Part shown: positions 13,601 through 25,600 of the stretch, piece by piece
How the letters are laid out: the number at the start of each line of letters is the position of its first letter
Numbering within the stretch: the stretch's first letter is position 1
NCBI GenBank assembly: GCA_039566865.1
Contig: CM076944.1
Span: 8,702,501-8,766,500 of the forward strand
Length of the DNA: 64,000 nt
Source of the DNA: Aurelia coerulea
Taxonomy: Eukaryota > Cnidaria > Scyphozoa > Semaeostomeae > Ulmaridae
Direction of reading: 5' to 3'
Notes under the pieces: generated by a model
What the model saw: the letters and a program-made list of their open reading frames with translations, nothing else
What the model was told of the DNA's origin: nothing
The model's database searches: none
Position numbers and translations under genes: made by a program

Positions 13601-16600
13601 GTGCAATAAGACCGAGGGCTTTATATTTTCCTGTACTACTACAAAACCGGTTAGTATGAGTTTTATTACCTGATAGCTTCTAATTTTGACTTGTATCATA
13701 TAGTCAAACACATTTTGTTACTGTTATGTCGCTTAAGTTTATTGTAAATCTCACAGGCCTAAATCAGTTGCTGCGGTCACAAAAACGCGTCCTTGTATCG
13801 TATTGTACAAGGCTACGGGAAAACCGCGGGAAATGTGCGATTAACCAATGAGATTGGCGGGATTCCTGCAGCCAGGAAAATTTAAAATACATTTGAACAT
13901 GTCCACCATTGCCTTTTCTATCCAGAGAGCAGTGGCCTTTCAAACGGCGATGGTTTTTGTTTCACTCAAATTGGAAATATTTGCTCAAAAGTAACTATGG
14001 TTTGAATCAATTTTCAATTACTTACCCATCTCCATTGACATCTGCAACCGCTAATGATGCACCAAAATAAGAACCAATCTGCGTACGAAAATCGAATACC
14101 AAGGGTGAATGAAAAAGAAAGAGAGACTTGTTTGTCGATTGCTTGTTCTGATTGTTGAAGTTTGTTCGTTAAGACTCTGTTTAGTTGAAGTACGGCTACC
14201 TGAACTATTAAAAAGTTATTGGTTAACATCGGCCCCACCGTCTCATAGTTATCAGCGAATTTAGACCTGAAGGTGGAATTCCTTTTATTTTAGGACTCAG
14301 AACAGTGGTAATATAGTAAAAACCTGCATAAATGAAACTGCGGACTAAGAGCCTGGAGGCTAGTTTTTGGCAACTTGGCCCCATCATGCTTTGGCTATGT
14401 AAGATGTTCCATCTTGGTTGGGGGGGAGGGGGTAAAAAGCCCTGCCTCTTACCTAAATGTTGACCAATGGAAGGTAGAGCAACCCACTTTGGTTTGCCAA
14501 ATGCCCTGCACAATTAACTTTTTTTTAATGTAAGTGATCCAACGTTAGCAAGAAAAGTGCTGTTTTCCTTTGTGTGGTCAAGAAACACAGCAAACTCAGC
14601 CAAAATGAGGAAAATGTGATAAAATCATACTTGGATCACAGGTTCTCTCCAAATATAGCATTTACGATACTGATCAAAAACACCTCATCCTTGGTCCTGG
14701 ATGCAAATTTGTGAAAAATATACTCCTGGTCGGAATCATGAAGAAGAGAAAACGCTACAGAGTAATCAAAGTCAGCTCTTTGGCAGTGCTCTAACTTCGA
14801 AAATATGTGGCCGATTTCAGCAAAAAGGAAGCCTTTCCACAAGCCCGGGTTAAAGTAAAAACGGGTTAAAAGTTATCAATTCGTGCGTGGCGTTCCCATT
14901 ACCCACTTTTGAAACGGATAAGGTTAGAAAAGCCTAGCTTCCAAATCTTTAACTCGGGTAAAAAGGTGGGTGTAAAAAAACGAGTGGCTTGTTAAAAGTT
15001 ATCAATATTTTTCGAAATTCGTGAACTCATTTGGGGGTGGCGTCATCAAATTTCTAAATTCCCATTGCCATATTGTAGACATCCACTTTCGAAACGGATA
15101 AGGTTAGAAACTTGAAAGGGGGGGGGGGGGGCTAAAGAGTCAACGGGTCTTAGAGTGGATCAGTTTTAACCCTAGTATCTTTTAACCTACCTGCAGTTTA
15201 ATGGGAAGGCCTAAAACCGGATATCTTTAAAAACACCTGCAATAACAACATGTTTTACTGTTCACACTTTAAATCAACATTAAAATGACGAAAAATAATA
15301 TTACACGACTGCAAAGGGCTGAAAAACGGGTTCAAAGTAAAGATGGTTTTTCCATTGACTCGTTTTAAAGACGGTAACTTTTAATCCGTTCTTACTTTAA
15401 CCCAGGCTAGTGGGAAAGCAACCTAAGGTTTTTGGTATTTTGATCTTACCTGCATGGTTGGGTTACTAATTATCTTGAGGACTGGAAGATCGTACGTCAT
15501 TCCGAAAACCAAGACCTACAAAATGATATCAAGAACGTGAGAACCTACCGGATGAGTCAAGAAATGTCGTCCTGTATGAGTTTACTTGTAAAATTATTAA
15601 ACCAGCAAAAGCACTTGCATTAAAGGGGTTGGTGTACGTAACCGTAAACAAACCTGTCATCTCGAATCTATATTGTTGCCAGCATGTGCCCATCGTGTTT
15701 ATTGCTAAAAGTTATCTGAATGTACCAGACCTTTATCAAAGGAAAAGTGCGTAAGAAAACAGAGAAACGATAAAGTAAGATGGTTTACAAATTGTATGAG
15801 GTTTAGAATCTCGAAAATATTTTCTTGAGGGATTCAATAGTGCTATAACAAATCCCTAACAAATAAAAGTGCTTACTTTTCCTTTCATTAAATCTCCAGT
15901 CGGTGCCCCACCAATAAGGACTAGAAAAGAGAGGATCAGAGTTAAACCTGTAATTTCTAAGTTACAAAATAAACAATGCAAAAATACGGGGTGACCAAAA
16001 AAAGTTTTTTGAAAAATTATCAAAATTTGATTGTAAAACAGATCTTGAAAATTTCTTTTGTGCACTCGTGTCAAAGACCAAATTAATCTTAGACTTATTG
16101 CAAAAGTTTTGATAATTCTTTGAATTGGTCGGAATATGTGCTGTTAGAAGTCACTTGGTTTTGAAACACACAAGAAATCACAAGGAATTATCCACTTACA
16201 CTTGTTGCCTACGTGCTCTAAAAAGCTCTTTTATCATGTAAAACGCAAAAGTTCATAAGAAATCACATGGAATAGCCTTTTCGCTAAAAATTCAATATTT
16301 CGTAAAATACTCTTGCTCAAAACATGCTTTGTCATGTCTCTATTTCGCCATTTGTCTCCAAATAGAACAAAATAGCGATCATTTATTAACACAATTTGAT
16401 CCTTGACATAAATGCACAAAAAGAAAATGCCAAGAATGGCAACATAACCAAGTTTTGGTAATTCTTCAAAAAGTTGCACTATTTATTGGGTTTAGTACCG
16501 GGTGAGTCAGAAAAAAGAATCCCCGCTTGGAAGGCCACTGCTCCATGAATATCAAAGCAATAATATTGAAAACTGTCTTGTTTTATTGCCAATACGTTCA

Positions 16601-19600
16601 ATTAGGTTCAGTAATTTTTACCCCCAGGGGGGGGTACTCCCTAACTTTCAATACGGGGGGGGGGTCCGTGCCACTTTTTCTTTGCTGACCCCTAAATATT
16701 AAGCCTAATGATTTGGGGACCCCAAATATTGAGTCTAATGTTTTGGAGACCCCAAATATTGTTATCTATTTCTGGGGCTTCTTACATGTTTTTGAATGAT
16801 TTTAATTTTAAGCTCTTGATTTTTCTCAGTTTTTGAATAATACCAAAGCATTTATTTCGTGATTCGCAACTTCAGGGCCAAATTGCAGGATTCTTCCTTT
16901 CCTCAGATTTGTTGACCCCAAATATTCAATTGTTGTCCATGTTGTAATTCACAGACCCCAAATATTGATTTGATGTAAAATTTCGGACCCCAAATATTGG
17001 CACGGACCCCCCCGTACTAAAAGTCAATGAGTACCCCCCCTGGGTTTTTACCCAGCCTTAATCGGCCATTCCTTCCCGTCGATATGGGTGATTTTCTGCA
17101 GAAAGCTTCTTCCAAAAACCTGCAAAAACGAATGAAAACAATGAGCAATTTTCCTTCCTAAAATTGATGACACTCACATGCATTCATGTATTTTGTCCTC
17201 TTGGGAGAATGGAATCCCCTTGAATAGGTCATTGATTCCAGGGGGAGGACTTGTTCATCCTCCCAAGAGGATAGCACGTGCTAAAGCGTCCACAAGTCAT
17301 TGCTGTAAGGCCATTGTAAGGCAGAAATGTAAGATAAATTTGTTCCTGATGTTGGGCACGTTTTCAACGTTTTTTCAAGAGGCTCTCTCGTGAAAATCTC
17401 TCATATTTTCAGAATGGAGTGGCCGATTTCAGTCAGGTAAATTTTATAGCAGATTTGAACATTTCTACCATTAAACTATATAGTTGCCGATATCATTGTC
17501 TTGATATCAAGAGAGCCGTGATCTTTCAAACGGGGATTCTTTTTTCTGACTCACCCGGTAGATACAAGAACGAGAAATGTAGAAAAATACCAAAGTTTCA
17601 TTGCCCTTCATTTCTTTACTTGAATCAATCGAAAATGCAAATAAATTTTGCAATACCAGAGATAACATCCAACATCTTATTTACATTTTATATCGTCCTG
17701 TGAATAGTTGGGAAAATTTAGGCCTATCATTATAAAAACCGGGGACGACGGGAACAAATTAAAGAATCAATATGAAAAAAAGGTAATGTTTTAGAATGAC
17801 CTTTATAATTCTCGTTATAACTTACTCTGATTTCTCGGAAATATGTGGGAAAATTTAGGCCAATCATCATAAAGACCGGGGACGACGGGAACAAATAAAA
17901 GCAGCAATATGAAAAAATAAAATGTTTTAGAATAACCTGTACAACTCTCGCTATAACTTACTCTGATTTCTCGGAAATACGTGGGAAAATTTAGGCTTAT
18001 TATCATGAAAACCGGGGACGACGGGAACAAATAAACGCAGCAATATGAAAAAAATAAAATGTTTTAGAATAACCTGTATAACTCTCGCTATAACTTACTC
18101 TGCTTGCTCGGAAATATTTGGGAAAACTTAGGCTTATAATTATAAAAACCGGGGACGACGGGAACAAATAAAAGAAGCAATATAAAAAAAGAAAATGTTT
18201 TAGAATAACCTGTATAACTCTCGTTAAAACTTACTCTGCTTGCTCGGAAATATTTGGGAAAATTTAGGCTTATTATTATAAAAAGAACCCGGGGACGATG
18301 GGAACGAATAAAATATGAAATAACGGCAAAATTTTTAGAACAATCTTTAGAACAATCTTTAGAACAATCTATATAACTCTCGTTATAACTGTCGTTATAA
18401 CTTGCTCTGCTTTCTCGGCATTGAGCACTTGTTTAGACCAGTCAAGACGTTTGCAACATTTGTAGAATAATCTTTGTAAATAATAGAACACAACGAAACC
18501 AAAGGATCTCCCTTGGAACTTCTCTTTTTAGTAAGAGCCTTACAAAGATAAAATCTGATAAAACAAGCAATTTCCAACTGATTAAACTGGGACACTCTTT
18601 ATTGCACATAGAACAGAATTACATGGAACCATACCTTCTCTCCCAGACAATCCAATTTTACCAAATATTACCGAATAACCTGAAAATGAATTGGTTGCAA
18701 TCAGTATCGCGATACTTTCATCTAACAAAGGACAGCCTTCTAGTTGTCTACGCCAAGACTAAACCAAGTCACATGACCTTCCAAATGAGTATTTTATCTG
18801 TCGTGATGAGACAAGCAAACCAAGCTGATGTCAGGTTGTTTCTACGCAGGATGGCAAAAGACGGCGAAAAAGTACTAAACAAATCAATAAAGAAGTTAGA
18901 AAATAAAATCACCGAGGATGAGTGGATCATGAAAAACAAAATAAGGTATGATAAAAAAATCAGATACCTCCCATTACCAAAACATTTTTACAACTACGGT
19001 ATCCATTTCTTTAAAAAGGTTGGCGTAAAATTTTATTACTGTTTTGTTTTAATTAAATGGCTTGGAAGGAAGGAACTTCGAGTTTTTTGCTGTAAATCTG
19101 CAATGGGAATTTATTGATATCTTGATTAGATTCAAAATGGCGGCATTTATTAAATTTGAGGCTATGACATCATCAAATTTCTAATCCTAAACCAGAAAAG
19201 CTACAGATTTCTGGTTGCCATTATATTGCAGACATTCATGAACTGTGGTTTTCTTCAAGGGTATATAATTTTTCCTTTACTGGTTTAGGATTTGCGATGA
19301 TTTATATTTTTTCAAAATTGTCCACTCATGAATTGCTTCAAAAATAATTAAATTGCCGCCATTTTGAAAAAAATCAAGATATCAAAAAATGTCCATGGCA
19401 GATTTGCAGCAAAGTACCATGAGTTCCTTTCAAGCCATTCAATTCAAAGAAAATGTGATAGAATTTTACACCCACCTTTTAAAAGATTTGAAAGATCTAT
19501 TTATGTGTTTGAATTCCATAGAAATAGCCAATGTAACCAGATTGTACATTCCATCAATGATTGTAGAGACAACAGCGCAGGCTTTGGAATCCATGACCCA

Positions 19601-22600
19601 ACAGGCTTATCTTATCTTACTCAACTTAGAGTGGATCTTAGCAAATTAAGCCTTCACAAATTTAAGCACAATTTTAGGGATACCATAAATCCAATGTGCC
19701 CTACTAACGATGGTATTGAGAGTACGGCACGAAGCACTTTTTGTTGCTTTGCCCCTCGTTTGAGGATCAGCGTCGAGACCTTCTCGCTGGAGTTTTTGCA
19801 TTACCACGACCATTCGGATATATCGACCTTACAAATGAAGTTTTGACGCAGCTTTTATTGCATGGTGATAAAGACCTCCCAAATGACGTCAACAGAAATA
19901 TACTCGATTTGACTCTACAATACATCCACACATTCAATTAAGATCACAGAAATCTAGCTAAATGCAACTCAACCACCATACCAAGTCCATATTCGTAAAG
20001 TCTCCTGTTCGCCGAGTCCCGTTCCTCTATTCTTTTGTTCTTTTGTTTGTAAGTAGCTTTTCGTAAAACACCCTTTAGCTATTCTACAAAAGAGCCTGGA
20101 TTGAGCGTCTTTCTTATACATTTCAAATGCGACTTTCGATTGAGTGGCGATAAAGCTTCTATCACTATTGCGTACATTCGAAAATTCCATTTGCAAAATA
20201 TCGTTCAATTCTAATTCTTTTCTGAATAGCTAGGGGGCTTCTTATATATTTAGTTGTATTTTAGTTTATCTCCTTCATGTGATGGCCCTGGGGTAGTCAT
20301 GATCTTTTGCTCCCCTTGGTATCGTTTCTGTAGTATTGTATGGTAGCTCGTTTGTAATCTTAGGTAATTCGTAAATTGTAAATTTTTAACATTGAATTTA
20401 TAGAAACAGAAACAGCGCAGGCATGTGAAAAAGCGTAGTACATAGAGTATTACGGTATATGGATTTGAATGAATCGAATGTCGCATATGGCAGAAAGATT
20501 GAAGTACTTTTGTGATTTTTCTAACATCTTTATGATGAAGAAAAAACTTAAGAAAAATCGAATTTACGAAAATCCATTGATTGCAAAGTGCCTGAAAAAG
20601 ACCTTGAAGGGGCCTGTGCAAGATAGAGCCTTTGCGCGCCGACTTCGACTTCCTGATTATCAGAAAGTAAGATGGCTACCGCACAGCAGCAAGTTTCTTG
20701 TTTTCAGCGTTTTCCGTTTTGTGTATTAGAAATAGGTGTCTGGCACTGGCAGTAAGCTTGAAAGACCAAAAAGGGGAGCAAGTGGACCTGTTGTGCATTT
20801 TTCCGAGTTGATATACGTTCTGGATGAGAGGAAAACAGTAAGTTCAAATTCAAACCTCTGTGCTTATAAATATAAAGGTGCTTTCTCTACGAACCCCAAA
20901 TTTTGGTGGTCTAAAAAGGCACAATCAATAGATTTGCGGGCATGTTGGCCATATCATGACGATCGAATTTCAAGCTTTATTTACGACAGAGAAGATCAGG
21001 CCATGTTTGTCTTCAAAAGGACTGTATTTCGATGTAATGTGAACACAACAGAACATTTTTTGTGAATAAAGGGTTTAAACAATGTTGGGTAATCTTTGTT
21101 GAAATATTCAGCAATATTTCCATCAGTTATTGTGTAACTTACTCAGTTCAAATCAATAAAGACAATAAGCATAACAATCATGCAAATCAGCTTAATTTTG
21201 CTCAGTTGAACGGAACGAAATTGATTCGTGTTCACTGTACCGAAAGGCCAAGTATTTGTTTTGATTGCATGCACGCCCGCAAAGGCTCTATCTTGCACAG
21301 GCCCCTTTAAAACCCAACCTCGAACCCAGGGTAACAATGGGTGGCCCATTGTTACCTATCATTTGTGCTGAAGATAGGTAGAAGTTTGCGTGTCTATCAT
21401 TTGTGCTGAAGAAGAGAGGCTGAAGACAATGATAGCCCTGGAATCGAGGTTGCTCAAAACCCCATCAAATCGTAAGGCATCTCTAACACATAACTACAAG
21501 CAAGTGTATTTAATCTCTCTTGAAAGGAAATGATTTCTAAACAGCTACCAAGATTTGCAATCCTATGGCAACCTACACTTTTATTGTTCAATGCCTAGGG
21601 GAGATAAAATGTACTTTCATGCTGTTCTGTGTGGAGAGATTCTTCATAATTTCATCGAGTGTTTAAGGCTCTTTAGAGGCATTTCGCAACCAAGCATTTT
21701 GCATAAATTCGAATGTGCTCGTACAAAACAGGAGAAAATCGCGAGAATAGTTCAGTCTTTCTGGTATCAAGCAGAATTCTTTTCATTCAAATCTATTCAG
21801 TATTCAGTACTCTGGGTGATACGATTCTTCAAACGCCTGAATGGTTTTTGGCGCATCCGGTACAAACTCTCTCTGCACAACAAGGGCACATTTTTTAACA
21901 CAATAGCATCAGTTGCTTTTGATTCACACCTCAATTCAAAGAGATGAGTGACTGCAGACAAAGGAAATTTCTCTCAGCCAGTAATTCAAAACAGACAAGC
22001 CACAAATGTGCCCCGAAACTACAAGGGCAAACTCTCGCCTTGTGCGCGCAAAAGGTCAGTTTTAAGAGAAGTTTATGTGCTTATGACGAAAGAAGAAGGG
22101 TAAATCTAAAGATCTGCCTGGTGGATTTCGTTTATTTGATTCAGAAACCGAGCAGAAGGCATTGTAATTCTCGCGTATATAGGGATTGAATTAAACAATT
22201 ACCACACAGCTCCGGAATCGAGTAAACAAAATCCGCCAGGCAGATCTTTAGGTTTACCCTCCTCCTTTCGTTATAAGCACATAACTTCTCTCAAAACCAC
22301 CTTTCGCATGCACAAGGCGAGAATTTGTCCTATTGGTTTCGGGAAACCTTTTGCGGCCTGGCTTGTTTTGAATTACTAGTTGAGAGAATTCACTTTGTCT
22401 GCAATCGCTAACCGCTTTGAACTGAGGTGCCAATTAAAAGAACTGATGCTATTGTGTTACAAAATCTGCCCCTGCTTCTCTACACAGTTTTCAGCCATAC
22501 GTGGTTGAAAGTAAGATAGTAATCAAATGTTGTTGCCGATTTTCGCCCGTGGCCTGTGGGCGAAAACCTCCAAAGCCTTATTTACAAGAACCAATCAGGC

Positions 22601-25600
22601 GACGAATAAGCACAGAAGGCAAAATCCTAATTTGTTATCGGTGAAGAATAACTCTTCGTCTGGTTCGTATCGAATTCGAAAGAATTCATATTTGATCCCG
22701 AGAGTTGTATCCTAATCTATTTTCAAAAGGCCCCAAACGAGGTGAGGCGACAGTTCCGGCCAAAAAAAGAACAATAGCGCAATGAGTGGACGACCATAAT
22801 GGCAAGTTGAACTGATTCAAATTTTAGAGAAAAAAAATCGAATTCCGAAAAAGGACTGCTTTAACTTGATCATGTAGTCAAACAAAAACTGGTACCGTAC
22901 TGCCTTCTGTATCATCCGATATAAGAAGAGAGTGAACTTATTAGAGGTTAGTTTCCAATCAGCGAAATTTCCGATTGCACAGAACTGTTATGTTCTACTA
23001 TAGAAAATGTTGCCTTGATGTTAAATGTTATTAGCTTGCACGCTTATAGAGAACTCCAGACAGATGGCTAGAGATGCACTTGGCTGTCTGTTTCAAGCTT
23101 GATTAAATATGACAGGGCTATCATGATTTATAAGATAACTAATGATCTGTGCCCTGACAGCTTGAAAGGAAGGTTCTTAACAAGGTCACAGCTATCTAAC
23201 TATACATTAAGAAACTCATTAGAGATTGACGTGCCAAGGCACAATTTGGAATTTTCAAAGAGGAGTTTCCATTATTCAGGAGCCAAAGTTTGGAATGAAA
23301 TTCCATTGAACATCAGAACTAGTCCTACAATTTACACTTTCAAAAAGAAATTGAAGGATTTCTTGCTAAGTCAGCAATGATTCCCAAAGCACGATCCCTA
23401 GGAAGAACAGCATTCTGTAAATTTTTCTTTCTCGTTTGTTTGTATTATAGGATTTAGAGTATTATGGTTTTGTTGTTGTTTTGTTAATAGAGCTGGTAGG
23501 GTTTTGTGGATAAATATTATAATAAAAAAAAATAGAAGGCTTTATTGAATTTTTATAGCGTAGACTATCGCAGCTGGAAATTCTAATGAATAGAAATCAG
23601 CCTTACATTTTGAGATGACCAATTACTTTTACAAATGTAAATAAATATTCTTACCTAACATTTCACCTGGCTTGCCTCCTTTCGAAGCAGACAAGTAATA
23701 ACTCTGAGAGAAGAGATTGGCACCAATCAGCCGACCTGCAAATGTATAAAAATTGAAATTAGCGCGCACAGCATTGCGTCAGGTTGCAAACGGAAAGGAA
23801 ACCTTATACCGGGTGAGTCAGAAAAAAGAATCCCGTTTGAAAGGTCACGGCTCTCTGGATATCAAGACAATGATATCGGCAAGTATATAGTTTAATGGTA
23901 GAAATGTTCAAATCTACTATAAAATTTACCTGACTGAAATCGGCCACTCCATTCTGAAATTATGAGGGACTTTCTCAAGAAAGCCTCTTCAAAACCCTTC
24001 AAAACGTGCCCAAAATCATGAACAAATTTCCCTTACATTTCTGCCTTACAATGGTCTTACGGCAATGACTTGTGGACGCTTTAGCACGTGCTATCCTCTT
24101 GGGAGGATGAATAAGTCCTCCCCGTGGTACCGATGACCTATTCAGGGGGATTCCATTCTTTCAAGAGGATAGAATACATGAATTTATGTGAGTGTCATAA
24201 ATTTTAGGAAGGAAAATTTGCTCATTGTTTCCATTCATTTTTGCAGGCTTTCTGAATGTGCTTTCTGCAGAAAATCACCTATATCGACGGGAACGAATGA
24301 CCGATTAAAGCCGGGTAGATTACTGACCCTAATTGAACATATTGGCAAGAAAACAAGACTGTGTTGAATATTATTGCTTTGATATTCATGGAGCAGTGGC
24401 CTTCCAAGCGGGGATCATTTTTTCTGACTCACCTGGTAGTTGAATTAAATTGTAGTTTCTAGGTGAATTGAGTTGACCATCTGATCGTCTTTCGAGAACA
24501 ACTTTAAATCATGACTTTACCGGATGTACAACACAGGGTTCCAACTAGACTTGTGACATGATTCGTTGATATAGCTTTATTGAATTGAATTTACCTTATT
24601 CGCTGAAACTACGACTCATAACCTTATAATGTATTCACACTGACACAGTTAAACCAGCTTTATCTACACTGGGTTAAATTTCAGCAAATCAAAAGCATCC
24701 AATTTGTTGGATCGACCAATTAGATTCCCCAATTGAAAACCTGGCTTAGGTTAAGCTGGTTTAACTTGCAAAGTGTGGATGGTCTCAACATCCTGGGGCT
24801 GCAATGATTTTCGATAACGTATTTAGATAAGACGTTTGAAAGAGGTCGATGCTATACTTGAGAATTTGCAAAACAGTTTCAGAACCATCTTGAAAATTTA
24901 TTTTGCATTTGCTTGAATTTTTCTTTTGATGTTCTACAAATGGACCAAGGGATATCACCAATGCTGTGAGAGTTGACTCTGCAATCCTCACCAAAAACCT
25001 TGTCACACAACGGGAAAAAGTAGATCTGAAGAGCAAATACTTCCATTTACTACAGAAGTCAATGTTTCTAATTTCTCTAACTTGGAAAATATCACACAGC
25101 AAGTGTCCTGAGTCAAGAAAAACGACACTGACTTTTGGGGGGAGGGGGGAAAATATTTCAGCTAAGACAGTAGGAACTGTGAATCTTGTTGAAGAATGCT
25201 GAGAAACATAGTTTGTGACAAGAAGTTTTGTTGAGGAGTTATTGTTGCTTAAAGTTGAAAAACTTTAAAGTGAGTTTTTTGTTTGCCTGAGCTGGGGCCT
25301 AGAAAGCGTTTACTTCACATACTTCGCAGTCTTGGCATTCAATGCACACATTTAATTGCCTTAAAAAATGCTGAAAACATTGTTTTTGACGACAAGAAGT
25401 TTCGTCGAGGATTGTAGTTTAAAGTTGAAAGATTTTCAAAGAGATATTCTTTTGCCCCAACTGGGGCTTGGAAGTATTTTACTTCGCATTCTCGCATTCA
25501 ATACACATATTTTCACCGCCTCGGTTTCGTGTAGCTGAAAGAATAGATCAAACAGAGATATTTTGGCCGATGCCTTTGCTCACTTCCTCTGCTTGCAATA

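Larger units (their letters stand above)
15921..23654 (-). other. integrin alpha intron with a missing exon
   Basis: Between exon 6 and exon 7 about 30 residues of blade 3 to 4 (an FGYS-type strand and a DFNGDG-type Ca2+ loop) should be encoded. I scanned the minus strand for these motifs with flanking splice sites and found none convincing. Both neighbours are phase 1, so any exon here should be a multiple of three. The interval holds a nested MITE, a 136-bp satellite, a LINE fragment, a hypothetical plus-strand ORF, several inverted-repeat elements and a second LINE tail. Confidence 0.6.

Noticed and set aside
16234..16479. Minus-strand frame with LGYVAILGIFF as the missing blade-4 exon
   Set aside because: The resemblance to FGYSVAVGDF is superficial: no Ca2+ loop and no fitting splice sites, and it lies in AT-rich repeat sequence.
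17705..18400. Minus-strand frames in the satellite as integrin exons (each unit has a TAACTTACTCTG donor-like word)
   Set aside because: The translated units lack FG-GAP motifs and recur five times with the satellite period.
21555..21947. 130-codon plus-strand ORF
   Set aside because: It overlaps a dispersed repeat (also at 3445-3720) and then a foldback arm; the frame is not kept in the other copy.
24785..25102. 105-codon minus-strand ORF
   Set aside because: No recognisable motif, located between integrin exons 5 and 6, with no splice sites of the right phase.
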